In this document: positions 26,422 to 35,355 of the stretch, piece by piece
How positions within the stretch are numbered: position 1 is the stretch's first letter
How the letters are laid out: every line of letters begins with the position of its first letter
Source of the DNA: Tabrizicola piscis
Lineage (GTDB): Bacteria > Pseudomonadota > Alphaproteobacteria > Rhodobacterales > Rhodobacteraceae
Assembly (NCBI RefSeq): GCF_003940805.1
Contig: NZ_CP034328.1
Location: 3,224,001-3,288,000 of the forward strand
Direction: 5' to 3'
Length of the DNA: 64,000 bases
Made by a program: the position numbers and the translations under genes
Notes under the pieces: generated by a model
Seen by the model: the letters and a program-made list of their open reading frames with translations, nothing else
What the model was told of the DNA's origin: nothing
Databases searched by the model: none

Positions 26422-28020
26422 ATGCATCTGAAGCATGGATTTGGCCGTGCGGCAGCACTCGCGGTTCTGATGGCCGGCACTGCACCCATGGCACTGATGG
26501 CCGAAACGCCCGCTGACACGCTGGTTCTGGCGGATGCGATCGACGACATCGTGTCGATCGACCCGCATGAGGCGTTCGAGTTTTCGGGCACCGACCTGAA
26601 CAACAACGTCTACGACACGCTGATCGAGCTTGATCCGACCAAGCCCGGTGAACTGGTTCCGGGCCTCGCGGAAAGCTGGGCCGTGGCCGAGGACGGCATG
26701 ACCTATACATTCAAGGTCAAGTCCGGCATCACCTTTTCCAGCGGCAACCCGATGACGGCGGAAGATGCTGCAGGCAGCCTGCGCCGGGTGGTGAAGCTGA
26801 ACAAGACGCCAGCCTTCATCCTGACCCAGTTCGGCCTGACCCCCGAAAACGTGGATGAGATGATCACCTTCGAGGGCGACACCGTCACCCTCAAGACCGA
26901 CAAGGCCTATGCGCCGTCCTTCGTGTTCAACTGCCTGACGGCCGGGGTGGCCAACATCGTTGACATGAAGACCGTCATGGCGAACGAGGTTGAGGGCGAC
27001 ATGGGCAATGCCTGGCTCAAGGCCAACAGTGCCGGGACCGGGGCCTATGTCCTGCGGTCGTTCAAGCCGAACGAAGGCTATGTGCTTGAAGCCCGCGCTG
27101 GGCATTGGCGCGGCGACGCGCCGATCAAGAACGTGTTCATGCAGCACGTCCCGGAAGGTGCCACCCAGCGCCTGCTGCTGGAAAAGGGCGACATCGACAT
27201 TGGCCGCGAGATGACGCCGACCGATATCGAAGGCGTGTCTGGCAACGCCGACATCAAAGTGCAGAACGATGTGGGCGGCCAGCTATACTATCTGGCGTTA
27301 AACCAGAAGAAGGCCGAACTCGCCAATCCCAAGGTTCAAGAGGCGATGCGCTGGGCCGTGGACTATACTGGCATGACCGACAGCATCCTGAAGGGACAGT
27401 GGGTCGTCCATCAGGCCTTCCTGCCAACTGGCTTTCTTGGCGCGCTGACCGAAACGCCTTACAGCCTTGATATCGAGAAGGCCAAAGCGCTTCTGGCGGA
27501 ATCCGGTGTCACCCTGCCGCTGGAGGTCAGCCTGACGGTTCGCAACAACCAGGAGCGGCTGGACATCGCCACCTCACTGCAGAATACCTTCGCGCAGGCC
27601 GGGATCAACCTGACCCTGGACGTCGGCGATGGCGCCCGGGTGCTGGAGAAGTATCGCGCCCGTCAGCATGACATTACCGTGCAGACCTGGGGCCCGGACT
27701 ATCCCGACCCGCACACCAACGCCTCGACCTTCGCGATGAACCCCGACAACTCGGACGAGGCGGGGAACACCGGCTACCTCGCCTGGCGCACGGCGTGGGA
27801 TCCGGGTGAGCTGCATGCGATGACCGAAGCGGCCGTGGTGGAAAAGGACACCGCCGCGCGCACGGCGATGTATGAGGACATCCAGCGCAAGCACCGCGAC
27901 GGATCGGCCTTCGTGATGATGTTCCAGCAGGCACGGCAGGATGCGATGCGTGCCAACGTGACAGGCTTCTATGCCGGTGGGGCGACCGACTCGGCGACCT
28001 ACTGGACCGTCACCAAGTAA
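26422..28020 (+). CDS. Peptide-type ABC transporter substrate-binding protein (family 5)
   Basis: This 532-residue periplasmic binding protein has a signal peptide (MHLKHGFGRAAALAVLMAG, cleavage near MALMA) and a good GGGAGAT ribosome-binding site. The SBP family 5 features are PGLAESWAVAEDGMTYTFKVKSGITFSSG (about 75-105), TGAYVLRSFKPNEGYVLEA and the C-terminal TWGPDYPDPHT. It captures oligopeptides, dipeptides or similar solutes for the permeases encoded directly downstream. A strong hairpin after its stop codon probably keeps its mRNA more abundant than that of the permeases. The ligand is not certain. Confidence 0.93.
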   Translation: MHLKHGFGRAAALAVLMAGTAPMALMAETPADTLVLADAIDDIVSIDPHEAFEFSGTDLNNNVYDTLIELDPTKPGELVPGLAESWAVAEDGMTYTFKVKSGITFSSGNPMTAEDAAGSLRRVVKLNKTPAFILTQFGLTPENVDEMITFEGDTVTLKTDKAYAPSFVFNCLTAGVANIVDMKTVMANEVEGDMGNAWLKANSAGTGAYVLRSFKPNEGYVLEARAGHWRGDAPIKNVFMQHVPEGATQRLLLEKGDIDIGREMTPTDIEGVSGNADIKVQNDVGGQLYYLALNQKKAELANPKVQEAMRWAVDYTGMTDSILKGQWVVHQAFLPTGFLGALTETPYSLDIEKAKALLAESGVTLPLEVSLTVRNNQERLDIATSLQNTFAQAGINLTLDVGDGARVLEKYRARQHDITVQTWGPDYPDPHTNASTFAMNPDNSDEAGNTGYLAWRTAWDPGELHAMTEAAVVEKDTAARTAMYEDIQRKHRDGSAFVMMFQQARQDAMRANVTGFYAGGATDSATYWTVTK

Positions 28021-28026
28021 TCGATC

Positions 28027-28054
28027 GGGCCGCCGCCCTGACTGGCGGCGGCCC
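28027..28054 (+). promoter_or_regulatory. Strong intercistronic hairpin after the binding-protein gene
   Basis: An 11-bp perfect GC-only stem (28027-28037, GGGCCGCCGCC, with 28044-28054) with a 6-nt loop begins 6 bp past the binding-protein stop codon. There is no T-tract, so it should act as a 3' stabiliser or partial attenuator. That is a usual way to make more binding protein than permease. Confidence 0.7.
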
Positions 28055-28063
28055 ATATGCCGC

Positions 28064-29128
28064 ATGACCGGAATTCCCGCATCGCCCCCTGCAAAGCGTT
28101 TTCCGTCCCTTCTGGGGCAGATCCTGTTTGGGATGGCCACCCTTGCAATCACCCTGCTTGGTCTTTTGCTGGTCACCTTCGTGATCGCGCGCATCGTGCC
28201 GACCGATCCGGTGCTGTCGATTGTCGGTGAACGCGCAACCCCGGCCCAGATCGCGGCCATCCGCGACAAGCTGGGGCTGGACCTGCCGATGTGGCAGCAG
28301 TTCTTCATCTATGTCCGCGATGCGGTGCAAGGCGACCTTGGCAATTCGATCCGCACAGGTCAAAGCGTCACCTCCGAAATCGCCCGCTACTTCCCCGCCA
28401 CGCTGGAGCTTGCGACGCTTGGCACGATCTTCGGCACCCTCGTAGGCGTACCCGCCGGGGTTCTGGCCGCCACCCGGCCCGGCAGCATCGCCGACCAGAT
28501 CGTGCGCGTCGTGGGGCTGATGGGCTACTCCATGCCAGTCTTCTGGCTTGGGCTGATCGGCCTTTTGGTGTTCTACGGCCAGCTGGACTGGGTCGCGGGG
28601 CCGGGGCGCCTCGACCCGACCTATGACATGATGATGGAATTTACCCTGACCTCCTACACCGGGATGATCCTGATCGACGCCGCCCTGAACGGGGCCTGGG
28701 ACGTGTTTGCCAATGCGGTCAGCCACATCATCCTGCCAGCCGGCCTTCTGGGCTATGTCTCGATGGCCTACATCAGCCGGATGACCCGCAGTTTCATGAT
28801 GAACGAACTGGGGCAGGAATACATCACCACGGCCCGCGTGAAGGGGATGCCGGAATGGCGGGTGATCTGGGTGCATGCGATGAAGAACGTGCTGGTGCCG
28901 CTGATCACCGTCATCGCGCTCAGCTACGCCTATCTCCTTGAAGGGTCCGTCCTGACCGAGACGATCTTTGCCTGGCCGGGGCTGGGCAGCTACATCACCG
29001 ACGCGCTTTTCGCCAATGACATGCCCGCCGTTCTTGGGGGGACCGTGGTCGTGGGCGTGGTCTTCGTCACCTTGAACATGGCGTCCGACATCCTCTACCG
29101 GCTGGTCGACCCAAGGGCGCGCGCATGA
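28064..29128 (+). CDS. Peptide ABC transporter permease (DppB-like)
   Basis: This 354-residue inner-membrane permease has six predicted TM segments, the first at about 20-42 (GMATLAITLLGLLLVTFVIARIVP). The binding-protein-dependent transport motif is in EYITTARVKGMPEWRVIWVHAMKN (EAA loop). It forms the heterodimeric channel with the next gene product. The start at 28064 was chosen because it places the first TM normally, although no good ribosome-binding site is visible. The stop overlaps the next start (ATGA). Confidence 0.92.
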   Translation: MTGIPASPPAKRFPSLLGQILFGMATLAITLLGLLLVTFVIARIVPTDPVLSIVGERATPAQIAAIRDKLGLDLPMWQQFFIYVRDAVQGDLGNSIRTGQSVTSEIARYFPATLELATLGTIFGTLVGVPAGVLAATRPGSIADQIVRVVGLMGYSMPVFWLGLIGLLVFYGQLDWVAGPGRLDPTYDMMMEFTLTSYTGMILIDAALNGAWDVFANAVSHIILPAGLLGYVSMAYISRMTRSFMMNELGQEYITTARVKGMPEWRVIWVHAMKNVLVPLITVIALSYAYLLEGSVLTETIFAWPGLGSYITDALFANDMPAVLGGTVVVGVVFVTLNMASDILYRLVDPRARA

Positions 29129-30030
29129 CCGCCTTGCGTGAATGGCTCAGCGACCCCAATCCCGCATCACGGCGGCAGGCGCGACTGGGGCAGCTGTGGC
29201 TGGCCTGGCAGCGCATCCGGCGCAACCGGCTGGCGATGGCGGGGCTGGTCATCGTTGCCGTGCTGCTGATCGTCGCCGCTCTCGCCCCGTGGATTGCCCC
29301 GCATGACCCGCTGACGCAGGACCTGTCGCGCCGCCTGTTGCCACCTGGAACCCCCGGCAACCTTCTGGGCACGGACGATTTCGGTCGCGATATCCTAAGC
29401 CGCATCATCTTCGGCGCGCGGATCACGCTTTACATCATCGCGCTGGTGGCTGTGACCGCCCCGGTTCTGGGCCTGCTGATCGGCACCATGGCTGGGTATT
29501 TTGGTGGCTGGATAGATGCCACCCTGATGCGCCTGACCGACATCTTCCTGGCCTTCCCCCGGCTGATCCTGGCTTTGGCGCTGGTGGCCGTGCTTGGCCC
29601 GGGGATCGAGAATGCCGTCCTTGCCATCGCCTTGACCGCATGGCCGCCCTATGCCCGTGTCGCGCGGGCTGAAACGCTGACTGTCCGGTCCTCGGACTAC
29701 ATCGCCGCGATCCGCCTGCAGGGGGCCAGCGCCCCGCGCATCATCGCGGGGCATGTGGTGCCGATGTGCCTCCCGTCGGTCGTCATCCGCGTTACGCTGG
29801 ACATGGCGGGGGTGATCCTGATTGCCGCGGGCCTTGGGTTCCTTGGCCTTGGTGTCCTGCCCCCCGCGCCGGAATGGGGGTTGATGATCAGCTCTGGCCG
29901 CAAGTTCCTGTTCGAACAGTGGTGGGTCGCAACCATGCCCGGGCTGGCAATCTTCATCGTCAGCCTTGGCTTCAACCTTCTGGGCGACGGCTTGCGCGAT
30001 GTCCTTGACCCGAGGAGCGCCAGCCGATGA
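29125..30030 (+). CDS. Peptide ABC transporter permease (DppC-like)
   Basis: This 301-residue permease has the OppC-type N-terminal segment (RIRRNRLAMAGLVIVAVLLIVAALAPW), the LLGTDDFGRDILSRIIFGAR motif and an EAA-like loop, YIAAIRLQGASAPRIIAGHV. It pairs with the DppB-like protein whose gene it overlaps by 4 bp (ATGA), and it overlaps the next ATPase gene in the same way. Length and motifs are standard for the family. Confidence 0.93.
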   Translation: MTALREWLSDPNPASRRQARLGQLWLAWQRIRRNRLAMAGLVIVAVLLIVAALAPWIAPHDPLTQDLSRRLLPPGTPGNLLGTDDFGRDILSRIIFGARITLYIIALVAVTAPVLGLLIGTMAGYFGGWIDATLMRLTDIFLAFPRLILALALVAVLGPGIENAVLAIALTAWPPYARVARAETLTVRSSDYIAAIRLQGASAPRIIAGHVVPMCLPSVVIRVTLDMAGVILIAAGLGFLGLGVLPPAPEWGLMISSGRKFLFEQWWVATMPGLAIFIVSLGFNLLGDGLRDVLDPRSASR

Positions 30031-30869
30031 GCCTTCTGGACGTCAGGAACCTCCGCGTGACCTTCGACACCGAAACCGGCCCGGTGCAGGCGGTGCGGGG
30101 CGTGTCGTTCTCGCTTGGCCATGAACGGCTGGGGATCGTGGGTGAATCCGGGTCTGGCAAGACGATGACCGGGCGCGCCGTCCTGCGCCTGATCCGCCCA
30201 CCCGGTCGGATCGAGGCCGAGGCGATGACCTTTGATGGGCAGGACATTCTTAACGCCTCGGAACGCGACATGCGGGCGTTGCGCGGCAAGCGGATCGGCA
30301 TGGTGATGCAGGATCCGAAGTATTCGTTGAACCCGGTGATGTCCGTGGGCCGCCAGCTGACCGAAGGGCTGCGCCTGCGCGACGGTCTGGGCCGCGCTGA
30401 TGCCACGGCCAAGGCGATTGCCGCGCTGGAAGCCGTGCAGATCCGCGACCCCGCCCGCGTCATGGACGCCTACCCGCACGAACTGTCCGGCGGGATGGGC
30501 CAGCGGGTGATGATCGCGATGATGCTGATCCCCGAACCCGACCTCCTGATTGCCGATGAACCCACCAGCGCCCTTGACGTGACCGTGCAGGCCGAGGTGC
30601 TGTCGATCCTTGACGCGCTGGTGCGCGACCGGGGCATGGGCCTGATCTTCATCAGCCACGATCTGCGGCTGGTGGCGCGGTTCTGTGACCGAGTGCTGGT
30701 GATGTACAAGGGCCTTGTGGTCGAAGAACTCGCCGCCTCAAACCTGCTTGCGGCCCAGCATCCCTATACCCGCGGCCTGCTGAATTGCCTGCCCCGGATT
30801 GGCGGCCAGCGTGGGCCGTTGCCGGGGTTGGACCGGACAGGCTCATGGGCTTCCGAGGGCGCAGAATGA
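30027..30869 (+). CDS. Peptide ABC transporter ATP-binding protein (DppD-like)
   Basis: This 280-residue ATPase has Walker A GESGSGKTMTG (about 38-48), signature LSGGMGQRV (about 153-161), Walker B LLIADEPTSALD and the H-loop ISHDL. The C-terminal oligopeptide domain is short (AQHPYTRGLLNCLPRIGGQRGPLPGL). It powers uptake with the second ATPase. After its stop, three tandem palindromes fill most of the 121-bp gap to the next gene, the only non-overlapping ATPase junction of this operon. Confidence 0.93.
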   Translation: MSLLDVRNLRVTFDTETGPVQAVRGVSFSLGHERLGIVGESGSGKTMTGRAVLRLIRPPGRIEAEAMTFDGQDILNASERDMRALRGKRIGMVMQDPKYSLNPVMSVGRQLTEGLRLRDGLGRADATAKAIAALEAVQIRDPARVMDAYPHELSGGMGQRVMIAMMLIPEPDLLIADEPTSALDVTVQAEVLSILDALVRDRGMGLIFISHDLRLVARFCDRVLVMYKGLVVEELAASNLLAAQHPYTRGLLNCLPRIGGQRGPLPGLDRTGSWASEGAE

Positions 30870-30897
30870 CCGCTCGCCACACCCTCGCCAGCGCATG

Positions 30898-30965
30898 CCG
30901 GAGTTTTCGAAAACTCCGGTCCGGACCCTTCAAAGGGTCCGCTGCGATGTCTTCGAAGACATCGC
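30898..30965. repeat. Three tandem palindromes between two ABC ATPase genes
   Basis: A perfect 22-bp palindrome at 30898-30919 (arm CCGGAGTTTTC) is followed by an interrupted one at 30922-30941 (9-bp arm CGGACCCTT, 2-nt centre). A perfect 22-bp palindrome at 30944-30965 (arm GCGATGTCTTC) comes last. Starts are 24 and 22 bp apart. The arms differ in sequence, and two share the central TTCGAA. They could fold as a three-hairpin RNA or be a small mobile repeat unit. Confidence 0.85.
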
Positions 30966-30990
30966 TGTCCCCATCGGCAAAGGGTGCCCC

Positions 30991-31767
30991 ATGGGCCTGA
31001 TCGAGGTTGAAAACCTGTCCGTCACCTTCCGCGCAAAGGGCCGCGATGTGCGCGCTGTGGAAGGCGTCAGCTTTTCGGTCGATGCGCGCGAAAGCTATGG
31101 ACTGGTCGGTGAAAGCGGGTCGGGCAAATCCACCATCCTGCGCGCGATCTGCGGCATGGCCCCGGTCACCGGCGGCACGATCCGCATCGGTGGGGATCTT
31201 TTGCCCACCCCGCGCGGCCGGGCGTTTTCAACGCAGGTGCAGATGGTGTTTCAAGACCCCTATGCCAGCCTGCACCCCCGCCACACCATCGACCGCACCC
31301 TGGCCGAACCCCTCACCATCCATGGCCTGCCGGACCGCGACACCCGCGTGGTCGAGGCGTTGACGGATGTCGGCCTGCCCCCCGCCTTCCGGTTTCGCTA
31401 CCCGCACCAGCTGTCCGGTGGCCAACGCCAGCGCGTGGCCATCGCGCGCGCCTTGATGCTGAAGCCCAAGATCCTGCTGCTGGATGAACCGACAAGCGCA
31501 CTTGACGCCTCGGTTCAGGCCGAAGTGCTGAACCTTCTCAACCGGCTGCGCGCTGAACAGGGGCTGACCTTCCTGATGGTGTCACATGATCTGGCGGTGA
31601 TCGACCACATGTGCGACCGCATCATGGTCCTGCAGAATGGCCGCACGGTGGAAGAGATCACCCGCGACGACCTTGCCAACGCCCGAATGACAACCGCCTA
31701 TGCCCGCAGCCTGTTCGACGCCAGCGCCGACCGGATGCTGGGCGCGACACCGGAGCCTTCCACATGA
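30991..31767 (+). CDS. Peptide ABC transporter ATP-binding protein (DppF-like)
   Basis: This 258-residue ATPase starts at the ATG at 30991 (MGLIEVENLSVTFRAKGRDV). The same frame is open upstream across the palindromes but with no ABC homology. Walker A is GESGSGKSTILRAI, the Q-loop region is VQMVFQDPYASLHP, the signature is LSGGQRQRV, and Walker B is LLLDEPTSALD. It lacks most of the long C-terminal oligopeptide domain. Its stop overlaps the dipeptidase start (ATGA), tying uptake to peptide cleavage. Confidence 0.93.
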   Translation: MGLIEVENLSVTFRAKGRDVRAVEGVSFSVDARESYGLVGESGSGKSTILRAICGMAPVTGGTIRIGGDLLPTPRGRAFSTQVQMVFQDPYASLHPRHTIDRTLAEPLTIHGLPDRDTRVVEALTDVGLPPAFRFRYPHQLSGGQRQRVAIARALMLKPKILLLDEPTSALDASVQAEVLNLLNRLRAEQGLTFLMVSHDLAVIDHMCDRIMVLQNGRTVEEITRDDLANARMTTAYARSLFDASADRMLGATPEPST

Positions 31768-32816
31768 TCCCTGTCTTCGACGGCCACAACGACATCCTCT
31801 TGCGCCTGCTGCTGGACCCCGCCCGGCGGCAGGAGATCTTCCTGACGGGTGAGGGCAAGGGTCACCTAGACCTGCCCCGGATGAAAGCCGCAGGCTTTGC
31901 CGGTGGGTTCTTTGCCATCTACCTGCCATCCCCCATCGCGCATGACGATCAGGACTATCAGACCCTGATGCAGAACCCGCCCTACGCGCTGCCGCTGCCC
32001 GACCTGATCCCCTTCGCCGCTGCGATCGAACCCGCCGTCCAGACGGCAGGCCATCTGTTGTGGATGGAGCGGGCCTCCGAAGGCGCCCTGAAGATCTGCC
32101 GCACGGCGGCGGACGTGCGGGGCTGCCTCGCCTCGGGGACCATCGCGGCCATCCTGCATATGGAGGGCGCCGAGGCGATTGATGACAGCCTTGATGCCCT
32201 GCACCTGTTCCACGCCATGGGCCTGCGGTCGCTTGGGCCGGTCTGGTCCCGGCCCACGATCTTCGGCCACGGCGTGCCCTTCGCCTTTCCGTCCAGCCCC
32301 GACACCGGGCCGGGTTTGACCGACGCGGGCAAGCGGCTGGTGGCCGAATGCAACCGGCTGCGGATCATGCTGGACCTCAGCCACATGAACGAGGCCGGGT
32401 TCAATGATGTGGCACGCCTGTCCGATGCCCCCTTGGTGGCCACCCATTCCAATGCCCATGCCATCTGCCCGTCGTCGCGCAACCTGACGGACCGGCAACT
32501 GGACATGATCCGCGACAGTGGTGGCATGGTGGGGCTGAACTTTTCCGTCTCGTTCCTGCGGCCCGATGGGCGGCAAATGGCGGATACAGGCTGGGACCCT
32601 ATCCTGCGCCAGATGGATTATCTGCTGGAAAAGCTGAGGGAAGATCACCTCGGCTTCGGCTCGGACTATGACGGCTGCACCACGCCGGACGTGATCGGCG
32701 ATGTGATGGGCCTGCCAAAGCTGGTGCAGGCGCTGTCCGACCATGGCTATGACCGCCCGCTGCTGGAACGGCTGGCCCATTCCAACTGGCTGGCCCTCCT
32801 GGACCGGACGCTTTAG
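31764..32816 (+). CDS. Membrane dipeptidase (peptidase family M19)
   Basis: This 350-residue zinc dipeptidase of the renal-dipeptidase family starts PVFDGHNDILLRLL, giving the first metal ligands (His-x-Asp). The family glutamate is in ILHMEGAEAI, and later metal histidines lie in LDLSHMNEAGF and ATHSNAHAICPSSRNLTD. GSDYDGCTTP closes the active site. It hydrolyses dipeptides, often with a D-residue or dehydro-residue. The 4-bp overlap with the ATPase gene suggests it acts on peptides brought in by this transporter. No signal peptide is present, so it is cytoplasmic. Confidence 0.92.
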   Translation: MIPVFDGHNDILLRLLLDPARRQEIFLTGEGKGHLDLPRMKAAGFAGGFFAIYLPSPIAHDDQDYQTLMQNPPYALPLPDLIPFAAAIEPAVQTAGHLLWMERASEGALKICRTAADVRGCLASGTIAAILHMEGAEAIDDSLDALHLFHAMGLRSLGPVWSRPTIFGHGVPFAFPSSPDTGPGLTDAGKRLVAECNRLRIMLDLSHMNEAGFNDVARLSDAPLVATHSNAHAICPSSRNLTDRQLDMIRDSGGMVGLNFSVSFLRPDGRQMADTGWDPILRQMDYLLEKLREDHLGFGSDYDGCTTPDVIGDVMGLPKLVQALSDHGYDRPLLERLAHSNWLALLDRTL

Positions 32817-32941
32817 CCCCGGATCGGGAACGCCGTCGCCTTTTGCCGATGCATCCGCGGGCAGTCTTCTGACACCCGGCCCTTGCAACCCTGCCGTCCT
32901 GCGTGTCTGCTTGCCCCGACACAGTTCAGGACACATCCCGG

Positions 32942-34135
32942 ATGACCTTCAGATACGCGCAGCGCATGGCCAGGGTCCAACCTTCGGCCATTCGTGAGTT
33001 GCTGGCCCTTGGGGCCGATCCGTCCATCATCTCCTTCGGCGGCGGCTATCCGGATGCGACGCTGTTCCCGGTGGACAAACTGGATGCCGTCTTTCACGAG
33101 GTGATCCGCGCCCCCGGCGGTGCCGCGCTGCAATACGCGCCTTCAAACGGTCTGCCGCGCCTGCGCGAACAGATCGCCAGCCTGATGCGCGCCGATGGCA
33201 CGGATTGCACCGCTGACGATGTCCTTGTTCTGCAAGGCTCACAGCAGGGGCTCGACTTCGCCGCGCGGATGCTGATCGACCCGGATGATGTGATCATCAC
33301 CGAAGACCCGACGTTTCTTGGCGCGCTGATCGCCTTTGATCCCAGCCAGCCCCGCTATGCCACCGTGCCGGTGGATGCCGATGGGATGCAGACCGACCAG
33401 CTTGAGGCGGTTCTGCGCGCCAATCCCCGGGCGCGGATGATCTACACGGTTCCGGATTTCCAGAACCCCACGGGTGTCACCCTGTCGCTGGAACGGCGCA
33501 AGGCGCTGATCGCGCTGGCCAATGCGCATGACGTGATCGTGCTGGAAGATACGCCCTATCGCCACATCAGGTTTACCGGGCAAAGCCTGCCCACGCTCAA
33601 ATCGCTCGATACAGAAGGGCGGGTCATCCACCTTGGCAGCTTTTCCAAAGTGCTGGTCCCTGCGCTGCGCATCGGCTGGGCCGTTGCGTCGCCGGACCTG
33701 CTGGAGCGGATGGGGCTCCTCAAGGTAGCGGCAGACACGCAGACCTCGACCTTGAACATGGCGGCGGCCAGCCTGTTTCTGGACCGCTACGATCTGGACG
33801 ACCATATCGCCACCCTGCGCAGCGCGTACCGGCACAAGAAGGAAACCATGCTGGACGCGATCCGGCAGCATTTCCCGCAAGACATCCATGTGACCGACCC
33901 GGAAGGTGGCCTTTTCACCTGGGCGACCTTCCCCGAAGGTTTTGACGCCACGACCTTCATGCGCGATGTCGCCCTGCCGCAGGCGCGGGTGGCCTATGTG
34001 CCGGGGGCGACATTCTTTCCCGTGACCCCGCGCCCCAACTACGCCCGCATCAACTTTTCCGCCCCGTCCGAAGCCAACATCCGTTCCGGGATTGCGGCTT
34101 TGGGCGAGGCGCTGAAATCGCATTTCCTGTCCTGA
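32942..34135 (+). CDS. PLP-dependent aminotransferase (class I/II, LysN/MocR-like core)
   Basis: This 397-residue fold-type I aminotransferase resembles 2-aminoadipate/aromatic aminotransferases. The GGGYPDATLFP stretch lies near the N-terminus and the cofactor Asn/Tyr in YTVPDFQNPTGVTLS. The PLP-binding Lys is in HLGSFSKVLVPALRIGWA and the carboxylate-binding Arg near NYARINFS. It has no MocR wHTH domain. The start used is the ATG at 32942, with another in-frame ATG at 32903. In this operon it would deaminate amino acids released by the dipeptidase. Confidence 0.9.
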   Translation: MTFRYAQRMARVQPSAIRELLALGADPSIISFGGGYPDATLFPVDKLDAVFHEVIRAPGGAALQYAPSNGLPRLREQIASLMRADGTDCTADDVLVLQGSQQGLDFAARMLIDPDDVIITEDPTFLGALIAFDPSQPRYATVPVDADGMQTDQLEAVLRANPRARMIYTVPDFQNPTGVTLSLERRKALIALANAHDVIVLEDTPYRHIRFTGQSLPTLKSLDTEGRVIHLGSFSKVLVPALRIGWAVASPDLLERMGLLKVAADTQTSTLNMAAASLFLDRYDLDDHIATLRSAYRHKKETMLDAIRQHFPQDIHVTDPEGGLFTWATFPEGFDATTFMRDVALPQARVAYVPGATFFPVTPRPNYARINFSAPSEANIRSGIAALGEALKSHFLS

Positions 34136-34149
34136 ACTCGAAGGCCCCC

Positions 34150-34821
34150 ATGCCCGTCACCATATACACCCCGCCCCCCGCAACCCTGACCCCGGACGAT
34201 CTTGCGCGCTGGGCTGCGGTGCCCGTTGCCGTTGCCGTCGATCTGGGCCGTGACGCGGGCCAGATCGACCCCGCGATCCGCCCGCTGCGCCCGGTCGGCG
34301 CGCAACCCCGCCTGTTCGGTCAGGCCGTCACTGTCCGCTGCGAGGCGCCGGACTTCGGCGCGGTCCTGCATGCGTTGGACGTGATCCAGCCCGGGCAGGT
34401 GCTGATGATCGACGCGGGCGGACACCGCGACACCGCCATGATCGGCGATATCCTTTCCGGCCACTTGCGGGGCAGGGGGATTGCGGGCCTTGTCTGCGAC
34501 GGGGCGGTGCGCGACACGGGTACGCTTGGCGGCTGGGATGATTTTCCGGTCTTTTCCCGCTGGATCACGCCGCGCGGTCCGACGGGGGCCGACCGGGGTG
34601 CTATCAACCTGCCAGTGGTGATCGGCGGCTGCCTCGTGTCGCCGGGTGATCTGGTGATCGGTGATGATGACGGCCTCGTCGCGTTGACGCCGCTGGTCGT
34701 CCGCACCCGCATTGCCGACGCCGAAGCCAAACTTGCGCGCGAGGCAGGCTGGATCAGCGCCCTCGCCTCGGGCAAGACGGCGGCCGAGGTTTTCGGCTTG
34801 TCGCCCGCCCTCCGGGCGTAG
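34150..34821 (+). CDS. RraA-like / HMG aldolase family protein
   Basis: This 223-residue protein has the RraA fold. MIDAGGHRDTAMIGDILS is the phosphate/metal-binding Gly-rich region. GIAGLVCDGAVRDTGTL carries the Arg-Asp pair used by 4-hydroxy-4-methyl-2-oxoglutarate/oxaloacetate aldolases and decarboxylases. DLVIGDDDGLVALT is the usual C-terminal motif. An enzymic role in keto-acid breakdown fits the aminotransferase upstream better than inhibition of RNase E, but is not proven. Confidence 0.85.
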   Translation: MPVTIYTPPPATLTPDDLARWAAVPVAVAVDLGRDAGQIDPAIRPLRPVGAQPRLFGQAVTVRCEAPDFGAVLHALDVIQPGQVLMIDAGGHRDTAMIGDILSGHLRGRGIAGLVCDGAVRDTGTLGGWDDFPVFSRWITPRGPTGADRGAINLPVVIGGCLVSPGDLVIGDDDGLVALTPLVVRTRIADAEAKLAREAGWISALASGKTAAEVFGLSPALRA

Positions 34822-34944
34822 CTGGATCGGTCGTTGGACGGCCAGCCCATCGGCAGGTCGCAAACACCCCCCAAGGCGGCCCCCGCTGGCTTGGAAAGCC
34901 CGTGCCGCCCCGCTAGTCTTTGCCCGAAATCGAAGGAGACACCC

Positions 34945-35355
34945 ATGCCGCGCGCCGAAACCCTTGCCCTTGTCCGCCGCTACTACGACGCCTTCAATGC
35001 GGGCGACGCGGCGGGGATGCTGGACTGCCTGACCGACGACATCGAACACCGGGTGAACGAAGGTGCCCACCGGATCGGCAAGGCCAAATTCGCCGAATTC
35101 TGCAGCCACATGGGTGTCAGCTACCGCGAGACCCTGAAGGACATGGTGATCTTCGCAACCGACGACGGTGCCCGCGCCGCGGCGGAGTTCGTGGTCCACG
35201 GGACCTATCTGCAAACCGACCCCGGCCTGCCCGAGGCCAAGGGCCAGACCTACATCCTGCCGGCTGGCGGCTTTTTCGACGTGAAGGATGGCAAGATTTC
35301 CCGCATCACCACCTTCTACAACCTCAACGACTGGATCGCCCAGGTCAGCGCATGA
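34945..35355 (+). CDS. SnoaL-like / NTF2-fold protein
   Basis: This 136-residue protein starts at the ATG at 34945 behind a strong AAGGAGA site. It has the ketosteroid-isomerase/NTF2 layout: a first helix RRYYDAFNAGDAAGMLDCLTDD, then curved beta-sheet strands (AAAEFVVHGTY, GGFFDVKDGKISRITTFYN). Such proteins may be isomerases, hydratases or small-ligand binders, and the substrate is unknown. It overlaps the next GNAT gene by 4 bp. Confidence 0.85.
   Translation: MPRAETLALVRRYYDAFNAGDAAGMLDCLTDDIEHRVNEGAHRIGKAKFAEFCSHMGVSYRETLKDMVIFATDDGARAAAEFVVHGTYLQTDPGLPEAKGQTYILPAGGFFDVKDGKISRITTFYNLNDWIAQVSA

Noticed and set aside
30799..30990. N-terminal extension of the second ABC ATPase through the palindromes
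   Set aside because: ABC homology starts at MGLIEVENL (30991); the upstream part overlaps the previous ATPase gene and encodes palindromes.
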